Of a stretch of 64,000 bases of DNA, positions 45,148 to 55,108 are shown one piece after another. This stretch comes from Planktothrix paucivesiculata PCC 9631 (GTDB lineage Bacteria > Cyanobacteriota > Cyanobacteriia > Cyanobacteriales > Microcoleaceae). The notes under the pieces were generated by a model. The model did not search any database. It was not told the origin of the DNA and was given only the letters and a program-made list of their open reading frames with translations. The DNA lies in contig NZ_LR735026.1 of the NCBI RefSeq assembly GCF_900009265.2, positions 109,925 through 173,924 of the forward strand. The letters are read 5' to 3'. The position numbers and the translations under genes are program-made. Numbering within the stretch: the first letter of the stretch is position 1; every line of letters starts with the position of its first letter.

Positions 45148-45393
45148 TTCATCCGCAAAATCAGGGCGAGAAACCCGGTTTCTTTGCTCTTGTGCGTCAG
45201 TCCTGGGATTGATAATTAATAGGTAATGGGCAATAAAATGATAACTGGTAGAGACGTGCCCATAATCGCGGCGATCGGGCGCGTTCCTATACTGATAACT
45301 TAATCATTCAAAAGGCAAAATTAATCTTTCTCTTTTGACGGGTTTTTGATTAAATGATAGAATCTATAACTGTAAACAATTGTGCCAAAAAAT

Positions 45394-47268
45394 ATGACCC
45401 AATCTAATCCAGAAGATAGTTTAATTATGACTGAATCTACCCATCCCTACGCTGACTTAATGACGGAATTATGCCAACAGGCGATTCAATATCAAGAAAG
45501 TGAGAATTTTAACGAAGCGATCGCCTGTTACCAAAAAATAATTAATCTTGAGCCCAAATTTCTCCTAGGATATCAAAAAATTGGCAATCTTTCCCTCAAA
45601 ACTCAAGAATTTGAACAAGCCATTACAGCCTATCAAAATGTTATTGAATTAAGTCCTAATGATTTCTGGGCTTATAATAATTTAGGAGAAGCCTTAATTA
45701 AATTACAGCGCTGGGAAGCTGCAATTCCCATCTATGAAAAAGCGATTCAACTCGACCCCAATTGTTTTTGGGGTTATAATGGTTTAGGCGAATGTTTAAC
45801 CCAAACTCACCAACTAGAAAAAGCCGTCCCTATTTATCAAAAAGCCATTGAATTAGACCCGAACTTTTGGGGAGTTTATCAAAAATTAGCAGAAGCCTTA
45901 ACCACCTTAGAAAAATGGCAAGAAGTCATCCCCATCTATCGCCGTGCGATTGAATTAAAACCCGACTTTTTTTGGTCGTATGCTAGTTTAGGAAAAGTAT
46001 TAATTCATTTAGAACAATGGGAAGAAGCCATTCCCATTTGTCAACAAGCAATTTCCATTGACCCTAATTTCTTTTGGTCTTATATTAATTTAGCGGACTC
46101 CCTATTTAATTTAGAAAGATGGCAAGAAGCCATTGAAGTCTATACCACAGCTAATCAAATTAAATCGGATTTCTTTTGGTCTTATAAAAATTTAGGGGAT
46201 GCGCTTATTAAATTGCAGCAATGGCAGGAGGCTATTGCCGTTTATCGAAAATCTTTAGAACTAAATTATACCGAACCTTCCTGTTATTATAACTTGGGTT
46301 TAGCCTATCTAAATTTACAACAAAAATCCGAGGCTATTCCTTGTTTTGAAACCGCTTTAAAACTGAATCCAGATTATAGTTTAGCTCAACAAAAATTAGA
46401 TGAAATTCTCGGAATTGATTCTACTTTCTCTCCCCATCCACTCGAACCAATTGACTGGTTAAAATATTATCCGAAATCGGGACAAGCTCCCTCCTATTGT
46501 TTACCTAAACCCAATATTTTAGGCAAAAATCCCCAAACCGGAAAATGGCAATTTCCCGTTCCTCCTCAAGATTTGAGGTTAGTTTTTGCAGAGAATGAAG
46601 AATATTATCTCAACTCAGGAAAAACGCAAGTTCAGGTGATGTTAAGTGTATTGCGAGAGTGTGGATATTTCCTCAAAACTGGAAGCCGAATTTTAGACTT
46701 TGGTTGTGCATCGGGACGCATCCTCAGAGAATTAGCCGATTTATCAGAAATTTGTGAAATTTGGGGAACCGATATTAGTGCGGATTGTATTGCTTGGTGT
46801 CAACAAAATATGAGTCCCCCCTTTCATTTTTTTGTCGGGACAACCCTGCCCCATTTACCCTTTGAAGACCGCTATTTTGATTTAATTTATGCGGGTTCTG
46901 TTTTTACCCATATTGATGATTTAGCCGATGCTTGGCTGTTAGAACTGCGTCGGATTTTAAAACCTGGGGGATTAGCTTTTATTACGATTCAAGAACAGTA
47001 TATTTTTGATAAAATTAAACAATTCCCCGAAGTCTGGCTGTCTAATAATAATGTCTGGCCCCCAGAACAAAAACAGACTTGTATTCAAAACTATTTTGAA
47101 TATATCAATCAAGATTTTTCCATGTTCACCCTGGGACGGGATACCCGTTCTCTGGTTTTCTATGACGTGAATTCTTTCCGCGAAAAATGGAAACCCTTCT
47201 TCCAAGTTTTAGCGGTTAAACAAGAAGCCTATTATTGGCAAACAGGAATATTATTAAAGCGCCTGTGA
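45394..47268 (+). CDS. TPR protein with C-terminal methyltransferase
   Basis: About 624 residues. Some nine tetratricopeptide repeats (about 30-345, recurring WQEAIPIYxxAI units with an unusual FFWSY at the turn) are followed by a linker and a class I SAM-dependent methyltransferase (about 415-560: RILDFGCASGRILREL, then LPFEDRYFDLIYAGSVFTHI). The TPRs probably bind a protein partner; the substrate is unknown. I chose the ATG at 45394; an in-frame GTG lies at 45382 and another ATG at 45427, and none has a clear ribosome binding site. It converges on the RTX-CAP gene with a palindrome between the stops. Confidence 0.85.
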   Translation: MTQSNPEDSLIMTESTHPYADLMTELCQQAIQYQESENFNEAIACYQKIINLEPKFLLGYQKIGNLSLKTQEFEQAITAYQNVIELSPNDFWAYNNLGEALIKLQRWEAAIPIYEKAIQLDPNCFWGYNGLGECLTQTHQLEKAVPIYQKAIELDPNFWGVYQKLAEALTTLEKWQEVIPIYRRAIELKPDFFWSYASLGKVLIHLEQWEEAIPICQQAISIDPNFFWSYINLADSLFNLERWQEAIEVYTTANQIKSDFFWSYKNLGDALIKLQQWQEAIAVYRKSLELNYTEPSCYYNLGLAYLNLQQKSEAIPCFETALKLNPDYSLAQQKLDEILGIDSTFSPHPLEPIDWLKYYPKSGQAPSYCLPKPNILGKNPQTGKWQFPVPPQDLRLVFAENEEYYLNSGKTQVQVMLSVLRECGYFLKTGSRILDFGCASGRILRELADLSEICEIWGTDISADCIAWCQQNMSPPFHFFVGTTLPHLPFEDRYFDLIYAGSVFTHIDDLADAWLLELRRILKPGGLAFITIQEQYIFDKIKQFPEVWLSNNNVWPPEQKQTCIQNYFEYINQDFSMFTLGRDTRSLVFYDVNSFREKWKPFFQVLAVKQEAYYWQTGILLKRL

Positions 47269-47276
47269 TTTATAGT

Positions 47277-47298
47277 AGGGGTAATTCATGAATTACCC
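47277..47298. terminator. 22-bp perfect palindrome between convergent genes
   Basis: GGGGTAATTCA and its exact reverse complement abut, forming a hairpin between the TPR-methyltransferase and RTX-CAP stops. A degenerate copy centred on TAATTCATGAATTA lies at 51747-51760, also between convergent genes. Likely bidirectional terminators or dispersed repeats. Confidence 0.55.
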
Positions 47299-47303
47299 CT
47301 TAC

Positions 47304-47372
47304 CCTGTTACTGAGCGAAGTCGAAGTATTACCCCTTAGTAATTAGTAATTCGTAATTCGTAATTACCCATT
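47304..47372. repeat. Dispersed repeat module with heptamers
   Basis: Contains CTGTTACTGAGCGAAGTCG (reverse complement of a segment at 53511-53530) and GTAATTC-type heptamers. The same association of module and heptamers recurs near 53.5 kb, so it is a composite dispersed repeat. Its last bases overlap the end of the RTX-CAP gene. Confidence 0.55.
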
Positions 47373-48458
47373 ACCCAACCCTGTCCCAAATACCTGCGTC
47401 CAATAGTGGTTCCAATTTTCAAACCCCGTATCATTTTCTAAATAGAAATAGCCAATGCCAATTTCGGCGTAATTGGGGTTAAGCAGGTTTTCCCGGTGTC
47501 CTGGACTATCAATCCATCCCTGAACCACCTCCTCGGGGGTTTGATACCCCGCACCAATATTTTCACCGATAAAAGAAAAAGTGTATCCCTGGTCTTGGGC
47601 ACGGCTGGCGGGGGTGGAACCATCTAAGCCGATGTGGTCAAAAAAGTCTTCCTGCGCCATATCTTGACTCTGTTCTTGGGCGGCGGCGTTTAACTGAGTG
47701 TTCAAGGTTAGGGGCGGTAAACCATTTTGGCTACGGAATTCATTGGTTAAGTCTAAGACCTGTTGAACAAAGTCAGAGGTCGGAGGCAAAACATTATCGG
47801 TGTTTAAGGTAAATCCCTGACCGATAAAATCACTGTCCCGTAAGTTCGATGGCACAATCCCGTCCAGGAGGGCGATTTCTTCGTTCGTAGCACTCACCAC
47901 CAGGCGAGTTTGATTACTGCCTACGGCTTGGACTTGCACTTGGCCCAGGTTATCGGGGAGTTGAATTAAATCGATATTCGGTTCAAAATCCGTAATCCAG
48001 TCCCGTCCTTGACCTTGTTGTTGTAGCAGAAATACATCCTGACCAATGCCTCCGGTGAGGGTATCCGCCCCTAAATCCCCCGCTAGGGTATCATTTCCGC
48101 CTTCACCGTTCAAGACGTCATCGCCTTTCCCGCCAAATAAACTATCAAACCCCTCACCCCCAAAAAGGGTATCGGCATCTAGGTTGCCAAATAGGAGATC
48201 ATTTCCCCCTTCTCCCTCCAGGATATCCCCCTCCTTACCTCCAAATAGGGTGTCGGAACCCTCAGCACCCCATAACTGATCAAAACCTGTATTTCCTAAA
48301 ATTAACTCATCATCACTCGCACCAAATAGGGTATCGTCCCCACCGAGTCCTAACACCCCGCCGGGATGGTTGAATAACTGTCCTGAAAATAGGGAAATCA
48401 ATTCGGAGGATTCATTTCCAATTAAAGCACCGATAGCAGCATCAGGAATTAAACTCAT
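47364..48458 (-). CDS. RTX-repeat protein with CAP (SCP/PR1) domain
   Basis: A 364-residue protein. Residues about 35-140 are calcium-binding RTX nonapeptides (GGxGxDxLF units such as GGEGFDSLFGGKGDDVL); about 145-215 is a beta region; about 230-362 is a CAP domain with FFDHIGLDGSTPASRA, IGENIGAGYQTPEEVV, WIDSPGHRENLL and HYWTQVFG, including the conserved His and Glu. There is no classical signal peptide; RTX proteins usually leave by type I secretion. CAP domains may be proteases or lipid-binding. Function in this cell is unknown. Confidence 0.85.
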   Translation of the reverse strand: MSLIPDAAIGALIGNESSELISLFSGQLFNHPGGVLGLGGDDTLFGASDDELILGNTGFDQLWGAEGSDTLFGGKEGDILEGEGGNDLLFGNLDADTLFGGEGFDSLFGGKGDDVLNGEGGNDTLAGDLGADTLTGGIGQDVFLLQQQGQGRDWITDFEPNIDLIQLPDNLGQVQVQAVGSNQTRLVVSATNEEIALLDGIVPSNLRDSDFIGQGFTLNTDNVLPPTSDFVQQVLDLTNEFRSQNGLPPLTLNTQLNAAAQEQSQDMAQEDFFDHIGLDGSTPASRAQDQGYTFSFIGENIGAGYQTPEEVVQGWIDSPGHRENLLNPNYAEIGIGYFYLENDTGFENWNHYWTQVFGTGLGNG

Positions 48459-48693
48459 GGTTTTAGTATTGATAAAGGTTATAGTTTCGTTTTAATTCGG
48501 TAGTTTCTTTACTCTTGATTATATCTATTCTTTCAAAGTGGCAACTTCTGAAGTAATTAAACAGTCTTACAGGAATGAATCCCCGGAATTTACCAATTTG
48601 GTGTGGAAATTCACCCCAATGGGATATAAATTTTTTTTCTGTGACGGTGCATCATAATGATCATCATAATAGATATTAAAGAGGCATAATCTC

Positions 48694-49473
48694 ATGGTTA
48701 TCAAGTCTGTTGGTTTTTTAAGTCTGGTTTTAGGGATTCTGTTACCCACCGCAGCCAGTTTAGCAATAACTACTTCACGCATAGGGATAAAACCTCCGGT
48801 TAATACTCCTATGCAAATCAGCTTACAATTTCCCCCGGCCCCCAAAGGAGATGGGCCAGTGAGTACCGCCGGGGGAGGAACCCGCACCGGTGATACCCTT
48901 TCGGCGAGTCAATGTGGAATTGGAAATACAAAAATGACCGCCTTAGTCCCCAGTCAGAACACTTTAACGGTTTCTGCCCATCCCACCTTCTTTATTTATG
49001 TTCCTGAATCTAAGGTAAAAACGGGTGAATTTGTTCTGATTAATCAACAAGGAAAAGATGTTCATAATACCATGGTTCAACTCCCGGCAAAACCCAGTAT
49101 TGTCCAGATTCAACTGCCGAAAACCGTCGCCCTAGAAACGGGAAGTCAATATAAATGGAGTTTTTCTATTACCTGTGAAACGGACGGACAAGAATTTATC
49201 GATACCTTAAAGGTTTCTATTCAGCGAAATGAATTGAATATCTCCCTGAAAAACGCCCTGGAAAAAGCTAAAACTCCCTTAAAAAAAGCGGAAATTTATG
49301 CCCGAGAAAACCTCTGGCAAGATACCTTAATGATTATGGCTCAGATGCGAAATTCTGAACCGGAATTATGGAAAGAACTTCTTACCTCTATTAAAATCAA
49401 TCAAGAGATTGCAGAAGCCCCTTTTGCACCGGAAGCAACGGTGAGTAATTCGGATCATCAATCCACACCCTAG
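48694..49473 (+). CDS. DUF928 family secreted protein
   Basis: A 259-residue protein with a signal peptide (about 1-27). The following GGGTRTG, MTALVPSQNTL and HPTFFIYVP segments are typical of the cyanobacterial DUF928 family, followed by a beta-sandwich and a helical end (ALEKAKTPLKKAEIYAREN, then LWKELLTSIKI). Function unknown; such genes often lie beside CHASE2, CHAT and FecR genes. Here the CHASE2-cyclase gene starts 32 bp downstream, so the two form a likely operon. Confidence 0.82.
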   Translation: MVIKSVGFLSLVLGILLPTAASLAITTSRIGIKPPVNTPMQISLQFPPAPKGDGPVSTAGGGTRTGDTLSASQCGIGNTKMTALVPSQNTLTVSAHPTFFIYVPESKVKTGEFVLINQQGKDVHNTMVQLPAKPSIVQIQLPKTVALETGSQYKWSFSITCETDGQEFIDTLKVSIQRNELNISLKNALEKAKTPLKKAEIYARENLWQDTLMIMAQMRNSEPELWKELLTSIKINQEIAEAPFAPEATVSNSDHQSTP

Positions 49474-49505
49474 AAAGGTAAAGCATAAATCCTAAAATAA
49501 GTTGA

Positions 49506-51740
49506 ATGAGGGCAAAAATTAAACAATTAGTATGGGAGTGGCGTGGCGTTTGGATTACAACCCCAGTCATGGCAGGTCTCGTAATCCTGCTGCGTTTTTC
49601 TGGGGTTTTACAATCCTGGGAATGGGCGGTTTATGACCAATATATGCGTCTGCGTCCCCTAGAAACCCGGGATCAGAGAATTGCGATTGTCGGGTTAGAT
49701 GAAGCGGATATGAAATATATTGGTCAAGGTTATGTTCCTGACCAGGTTTATGCGGAATTAATCGAGAAATTAGTTGCGATGAAACCGACGGTAATCGGGT
49801 TAGATATTTACCGAGATTTGCCTTTTGAACCCGGTCATCAACGGTTAATTAAACTATTAGCAGAAACTCCTAATTTACTCGGAATTGAAAAAGTAGTTGG
49901 GGATGAATCCTTAGAATCCGTGGCCGCGCCTCCAATTTTAAAAGAAAAAAATCGAGTAGCGGCGAATGATTTGATTTTAGATGAAGATAATATTATTCGA
50001 CGGGCGTTATTAGTTGTTAATAATGATCAAGAACAACCAGTATATAGTTTGGGGTTGTTTTTAGCGATGTTTTATTTAGATGCTCAAGGAGTGGCCCCAG
50101 AAATAGTGCCGGGTACTAATAATTGGTGGAAATTTAATGATACTGTTTTTAGACCGTTTGCTAAAAATGATGGGGGCTATGTGCGGGCTGATGCTGGGGG
50201 CTATCAAATCTTTTTAAATTATCGAGGATATAATCGTAGTTTTGAAATTGTTTCTTTTCGGGATATTTTAACTAATAAACTACCTGAAGATTGGGGAAAA
50301 AATCGAATTATTTTAATCGGTTCGGTCGGAGAAAGTTTTAAGGATTTAATGTCAACTCCCTATACGTTGTCTGCGAATCAACGCATGGCTGGAGTAGAAG
50401 TTCATGCCCATATTACCAGTCAAATTATTAGTACGGCTTTAGATGATCGTCCTTTAATTAAAACCTTATCTGATCCTTTGGAATGGCTTTGGATATTGAT
50501 TTGGTCGGGAGTAGGAGCGATTTTAACTTGGAAATTTCGGGCAACGGCTAAAGTACAATTATTAATTATTCGCCAGGTTGCAATTTCGATTTTAGCCACG
50601 GGAATTTTACTCGGAAGTACCTATTTTTTGTTTATTCAAGGGTGGTGGGTTCCGGTAGTTCCTCCCTTTTTGGCGTTGGCGGGTTCGGCGATCGCGATTA
50701 CGGCTTATATTGCCCGTTCTGCTTCGGATATTAGAAATATTTTCGGACGTTATTTAAGTGCTGAAATTGTCTCTAATTTATTAGAAAGACCTGAAGGTTT
50801 AAAACTCGGAGGAGAGCGCCGAAAAATTACAATTTTAACCTCGGATTTACGCGGCTTTACGGCCCTTTCTGAACGGTTAAGCCCGGAGGAAGTGGTTAGA
50901 ATTTTAAACTTTTATTTGTCCTGTATGGCCGATGTAATTACGGTCTATCAAGGAACCATTGATGAGTTTATGGGGGATGGAATTTTAGTTTTATTTGGTG
51001 CTCCTACTTTACGCGAAGATGATGCTCAACGGGCGATTGCTTGCGCGGTGGGGATGCAATTAGCAATGCAGAAGGTAAATGAACAATTACAAAAGTGGGA
51101 TTTATCGGCTTTAGATATGGGAATTGGAATTAATACGGGGGAAGTTGTGGTGGGAAATATTGGTTCAGAAAAACGCACAAAATATGGGGTTGTGGGGAAT
51201 CAAGTTAATTTAACCTATCGAATTGAATCCTATACAACCGGAGGACAAATCTTGATTTCTGAAATGACTTTAAATCAAGCTGGTCGGGATTTAATTAAAA
51301 TTGAAAATCAGAAATTAGTTCAACCCAAGGGCGTTAAAAAACCGATTACTATTTATGAAGTGGGAGGAATTGCAGGTAAATATAATCTTTATATTTCTAA
51401 ACAAGAACAGCATTTTTATCCGATTCCAATTCCGATCTTATTACAATATTTTATTTTAGATGGAAAACATATTGGTGATAGTATTTTAATGGCTAGTTTA
51501 GTTGAATTATCGGAAAAAGGAGGGCTGATTGTGACTGAGGCAAATAATGATATGATTCCTGGGGCTTTAGCCAATTTAAAACTTAATATGAAGTTAGAAG
51601 CAGACCAATGGAGTGATGACATTTATGCAAAAGTTTTAGAAAAATCGGCGGAAACCGGAGCTTTTTATGTGGGGTTTACGGCTAAACCTCCAGAGGTTGA
51701 AAAATATTTTAATCAACTTTATAAAAATATTAAGGTATAG
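49506..51740 (+). CDS. CHASE2-domain class III nucleotidyl cyclase
   Basis: A 744-residue membrane protein. Helix near 18-30, extracytoplasmic CHASE2 sensor (about 35-310), three helices (about 325-405), class III cyclase (about 435-620) and an extra C-terminal domain (about 630-744). Metal-binding ILTSDLRGFTALS and FMGDGILVLFG are present. The substrate-selecting positions read Glu in DEFMGDG where adenylyl cyclases have Lys, and Asn in VVGNQVNLTYR where they have Asp; the catalytic Asn and Arg remain. A Glu here is seen in guanylyl cyclases, so cGMP is possible. It follows DUF928 by 32 bp. Confidence 0.85.
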   Translation: MRAKIKQLVWEWRGVWITTPVMAGLVILLRFSGVLQSWEWAVYDQYMRLRPLETRDQRIAIVGLDEADMKYIGQGYVPDQVYAELIEKLVAMKPTVIGLDIYRDLPFEPGHQRLIKLLAETPNLLGIEKVVGDESLESVAAPPILKEKNRVAANDLILDEDNIIRRALLVVNNDQEQPVYSLGLFLAMFYLDAQGVAPEIVPGTNNWWKFNDTVFRPFAKNDGGYVRADAGGYQIFLNYRGYNRSFEIVSFRDILTNKLPEDWGKNRIILIGSVGESFKDLMSTPYTLSANQRMAGVEVHAHITSQIISTALDDRPLIKTLSDPLEWLWILIWSGVGAILTWKFRATAKVQLLIIRQVAISILATGILLGSTYFLFIQGWWVPVVPPFLALAGSAIAITAYIARSASDIRNIFGRYLSAEIVSNLLERPEGLKLGGERRKITILTSDLRGFTALSERLSPEEVVRILNFYLSCMADVITVYQGTIDEFMGDGILVLFGAPTLREDDAQRAIACAVGMQLAMQKVNEQLQKWDLSALDMGIGINTGEVVVGNIGSEKRTKYGVVGNQVNLTYRIESYTTGGQILISEMTLNQAGRDLIKIENQKLVQPKGVKKPITIYEVGGIAGKYNLYISKQEQHFYPIPIPILLQYFILDGKHIGDSILMASLVELSEKGGLIVTEANNDMIPGALANLKLNMKLEADQWSDDIYAKVLEKSAETGAFYVGFTAKPPEVEKYFNQLYKNIKV

Positions 51741-51746
51741 TAGAGA

Positions 51747-51760
51747 TAATTCATGAATTA
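51747..51760. terminator. Palindrome between convergent cyclase and CocE genes
   Basis: TAATTCATGAATTA is a perfect 14-bp palindrome; flanking GTAG / CTAC extend the pairing. It lies 6 bp after the cyclase stop and before the CocE stop; core identical to the palindrome at 47277-47298. Confidence 0.5.
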
Positions 51761-51783
51761 ACCCTACTACCCTAAACACAATT

Positions 51784-53436
51784 CTAATCTGGATTTGATA
51801 ATATAATTTTTGAAGGGAAATTACCTCCAGTATAAATAGTTAAGGTAATAATTTGATTATCGATTAGGTGGGTTTGATTTAGAGGTTTTTGGGTTCCTGA
51901 GTTGACGGGATAGGCTGGGAAACAAGCTCCACTAATACTTAAACGTAAACAATGATTTTGAGGGATTCTAATACAAGTGGCTTGTAGTTTTATTGGGTAG
52001 CAATTTATATTTTTATCTTGAATAAAATCATTATTTATATTATAATTATTATCAATCTTTCGATAGCCTTGACTGAAATTATATACACTACCATCGGGTT
52101 TAAGTTCTGATAACACCGCAGATAAATCAAAACTAGCTGTGTCCGCACTGCAATAAATTTCCACGGTTAAATTCCCAGCTAAATATAAATCTTGAGTCAA
52201 GGGTTCGGAGGTATAGGTAACAATATCAGTTCGACAGTCCAAGCCAGAACGGTCAAAGGAACCCGTGGGATTAATTGCATGACCTCCGAGGGCTGGAACC
52301 GGGCGCCAAGGGTCATGAACAAAGACATCTTCTTGAGGATTTTCAGGACAATTTAATGTTAATATTCCAGCATCTTCTCGTAAACTAGCGAGTCCATTAG
52401 TTGATAAATAATAAATTTGGGAAGACGATGACGGCCATTGTTTGAATTCTCGCCAAACTTGAGTTCCCATCTCAAATAAACAAACCTGATTTTGATTAAA
52501 AATTGGGTTTTCTTTACCTTTTAAAAAAGTATCAAACCATTGAATTTGCAGACTATCAATCAAGCTGGATGCGGTTAACCCATAATTCACAGAGCCCACT
52601 TTTCGCCCCCACGGAAGATGAGCCCAGGGGCCAATAATTAAATGTTGGGAGGCGGGGCTACGCTTCACCATTTCTTGATAAAAATGAATTGTTCCTCTTA
52701 AATATGTATCAAACCATCCCCCAATATGTAGCATCGGTAAGTCTAAATTGTCTAATTTTGGGGATAGAGTTTCCCAATATTCATCGGGTTGATCATGGGC
52801 TAACCATTCATGATAAAATGAATCTGGATCGTGATTTTTTAAAACTTCTGGACTCGCTGGAATAGCATCAAAAAAGGGTAAATTGCGAGAGGCTTGATAC
52901 AGGGAATTATAGGCAGTTTTATCCTGCTTTAATCGGGCTGTTTCGGCAGAAATTTGCATCGCCCATCCGAGGTTAGCAGATAAACAAAAAGCCCCGCCTT
53001 CATAGGCCCAATCTCCGTATAAATCATGACTCATCATCGCCGGACAAATGGTTTTTAATGCTTTTGGATGGTTAGAAGCGGCATAAACCTGAGTTAATCC
53101 TTGATAGGAAAATCCATACATTCCCACCCGACCGTTACTATAGGAAAAATTAGCAACCCAATTAATAGTATCTAAACCGTCTTCTATTTCATGAGTAAAA
53201 AGTTTAAATTTCCCTTGAGAAGTTCCCCGTCCTCTCACATCTTGAATTACTACAATATACCCCTGTTGAGCATACCATTTTGGATGGGCATAAACAACGG
53301 TCGAGGCGATCGCTCTCCCATAGGGTTGTCGCATTAATAAAACGGGTAATTTTTCCTCTGTATCGGGTCGATAAATATCCGCATCTAGTCGAATTCCATC
53401 CCGGGTAATTAGAGAGGCTGTTTGTTGAATAATCAT
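51784..53436 (-). CDS. CocE/NonD family alpha/beta hydrolase
   Basis: A 550-residue serine hydrolase of the cocaine esterase/X-Pro dipeptidyl-peptidase family. The N-terminal alpha/beta domain (about 1-340) has RQPYGRA, VIQDVRGRGTSQG, the nucleophile in GMYGFSYQGLTQ (G-x-S-x-x-G) and GPWAHLPWGRK with a likely catalytic His; the C-terminal jelly-roll (about 360-550) is the usual PepX_C domain. No signal peptide, so it is probably cytoplasmic. Substrate could be an ester, amide or peptide. It stands alone. Confidence 0.88.
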   Translation of the reverse strand: MIIQQTASLITRDGIRLDADIYRPDTEEKLPVLLMRQPYGRAIASTVVYAHPKWYAQQGYIVVIQDVRGRGTSQGKFKLFTHEIEDGLDTINWVANFSYSNGRVGMYGFSYQGLTQVYAASNHPKALKTICPAMMSHDLYGDWAYEGGAFCLSANLGWAMQISAETARLKQDKTAYNSLYQASRNLPFFDAIPASPEVLKNHDPDSFYHEWLAHDQPDEYWETLSPKLDNLDLPMLHIGGWFDTYLRGTIHFYQEMVKRSPASQHLIIGPWAHLPWGRKVGSVNYGLTASSLIDSLQIQWFDTFLKGKENPIFNQNQVCLFEMGTQVWREFKQWPSSSSQIYYLSTNGLASLREDAGILTLNCPENPQEDVFVHDPWRPVPALGGHAINPTGSFDRSGLDCRTDIVTYTSEPLTQDLYLAGNLTVEIYCSADTASFDLSAVLSELKPDGSVYNFSQGYRKIDNNYNINNDFIQDKNINCYPIKLQATCIRIPQNHCLRLSISGACFPAYPVNSGTQKPLNQTHLIDNQIITLTIYTGGNFPSKIILSNPD

Positions 53437-53466
53437 CTTTTTCAGTTATTTATCTATCAATAAGTT

Positions 53467-53508
53467 GGGTAATAGGTAATGGGTAATGGGTAATGGGTAA
53501 TGGGTAAT
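53467..53508. repeat. Tandem heptamer (GGGTAAT)6
   Basis: Six tandem heptamers, five perfect and one AGGTAAT, followed by ACTTCGACTTCGCTCAGTAA and another GGGTAAT. This matches the composite repeat near 47.3 kb in reverse orientation. The rest of the spacer to 53599 has repeated GATAACTGAT-like units. Confidence 0.8.
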
Positions 53509-53599
53509 ACTTCGACTTCGCTCAGTAACAGGGTAATGGGTTAACTCTTACACCGATAACTATTAACTTTTACACTGATAACTGATGACTGATAACTGA

Positions 53600-55108
53600 T
53601 TATCGTGATGTTTCTTGGACAATATCTTTTAAATCAAAAGCCGCATCGCTGAGTTTTTGAATCCCTAACTTAATTTGACCCATACCCAGACTGGTATCCT
53701 GAGCATTTTTATTCAGATTATTCATTGCTACTACCACCTGTTGAATAGCTACGGCTTGTTGCTTGGAATTTAATGAAATTTGCTGAGAACTTTGAACAAT
53801 ATTACTCAGTTCTTGGGACATATTCCGAAAGGCAGAAGCGGTTTGTTTGGCTAAATCAACGGTATTTTCCACGCTCTTGATTCCTGCTTCGGTAACGGCT
53901 CCAGTTGAATTATTCGACTGTTTAATTCCCAGGACTAAATTATTAATTTGATGGGCGGATTTTTGACTTTCATCGGCTAATTTCCGAATTTCTGAAGCCA
54001 CGACCGAAAACCCTTTTCCATATTCTCCGGCTCTCACGGCTTCTACGGCAGCATTGAGAGCTAACATATTGGTTTGATTGGCTAAATCTCCCACCACTTG
54101 AGAGATACTTCCAATTTGATTAGTTTGTTCACTTAAACGTAAAATTTGTTCGGCAATGGCTTCAACTTTTGCTTTCATTTGGTTCATTTCTACCAAAGTT
54201 TGTTGCACGAGTTCATTGCCATTATCTGCTAGGTTTAAAACTTGTTTGGCTCCTAAGGTAGAAGTTTCCGCCTGTTCGCTGGCTTGTTTTGCCGAAAATT
54301 CTAATTCATCCATCGTGCGAGTGGTTTCATTCACTGAACTCGCTTGACTGCTGATAATTTTTTCCTGTTGGTCAACGGCTACATTAATTTCCAAGGAAGA
54401 ATTATCAATAGCATCAATAGCTTGAGTAATTTTACGACTGACTAAGGAGGAAATTAACCAAGCAATCGTAAAAGCGGTTAAGATAGAAAGAATTGAACCA
54501 AAGATCAAAAGATTAATTGCATTTTGTAACGTATTTCTCGCTTGCATATTTTCAGTATTGAGTCTTTGAATTTCTGTGGTATTAAATTCAGAGTTAAGGG
54601 TTAAAAATTCAGCGAGCAGTTGCTTTCCTAAACCCTCTTTAAAAAGATCAATACTCTCTTTTTTCTTTCCCTGTTGTAGTAAGCCAATTACCTGATTTTG
54701 ATAAGTATTATAACTTTGGGCGATTGTTTTCATTTTTTCAAATCTTTGCTGTTGCTCAGGAATAGTAATTGCATTATTCAAACTTGCACTAGCTTCTTGA
54801 AAACTTTGCCAGTTTTGTTCATATAATTGTAAAAACTCTTGATCTGGAGTGATCAAATAGGCTCGACTATTGGCAACCATATTACTACCGGCTAACACCA
54901 TAATATCAGTTCCAATAATCGTTTTTTGAACTTTCTCAACTTGATCAAATGCCTCAAATACCCTATTAGAATTAATATAAACAATATAGGTAGAACCCGC
55001 AAACATAAAAACGGGAATGGCATAACCAAACAGCATCTGAGTTCTGAGCTTAAATTGACTCAATAAATGCCTTTTATCACCAGAATTTCGTTCAAAACGA
55101 CTCGCCAT
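53600..55108 (-). CDS. Methyl-accepting chemotaxis-type receptor
   Basis: A 502-residue membrane receptor: helix near 26-46, extracytoplasmic four-helix-like sensor (about 47-195), helix near 196-218 and a long cytoplasmic signalling domain (about 240-500). The hairpin tip [31 protein letters not shown] is the MCP core, split here as [16 protein letters not shown] and [15 protein letters not shown]. No distinct HAMP is evident. It may signal to a CheA/CheW-type pathway for phototaxis or motility; no che genes lie in the window. Confidence 0.88.
   Translation of the reverse strand: MASRFERNSGDKRHLLSQFKLRTQMLFGYAIPVFMFAGSTYIVYINSNRVFEAFDQVEKVQKTIIGTDIMVLAGSNMVANSRAYLITPDQEFLQLYEQNWQSFQEASASLNNAITIPEQQQRFEKMKTIAQSYNTYQNQVIGLLQQGKKKESIDLFKEGLGKQLLAEFLTLNSEFNTTEIQRLNTENMQARNTLQNAINLLIFGSILSILTAFTIAWLISSLVSRKITQAIDAIDNSSLEINVAVDQQEKIISSQASSVNETTRTMDELEFSAKQASEQAETSTLGAKQVLNLADNGNELVQQTLVEMNQMKAKVEAIAEQILRLSEQTNQIGSISQVVGDLANQTNMLALNAAVEAVRAGEYGKGFSVVASEIRKLADESQKSAHQINNLVLGIKQSNNSTGAVTEAGIKSVENTVDLAKQTASAFRNMSQELSNIVQSSQQISLNSKQQAVAIQQVVVAMNNLNKNAQDTSLGMGQIKLGIQKLSDAAFDLKDIVQETSR

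Noticed and set aside
48575-48680. 34-codon frame before the DUF928 gene
   Set aside because: The only purine-rich motif touches the start codon, and composition looks non-coding.
53467-53600. Tandem repeats as a possible CRISPR array
   Set aside because: The units are 7 bp and contiguous without spacers, and no cas genes are near.
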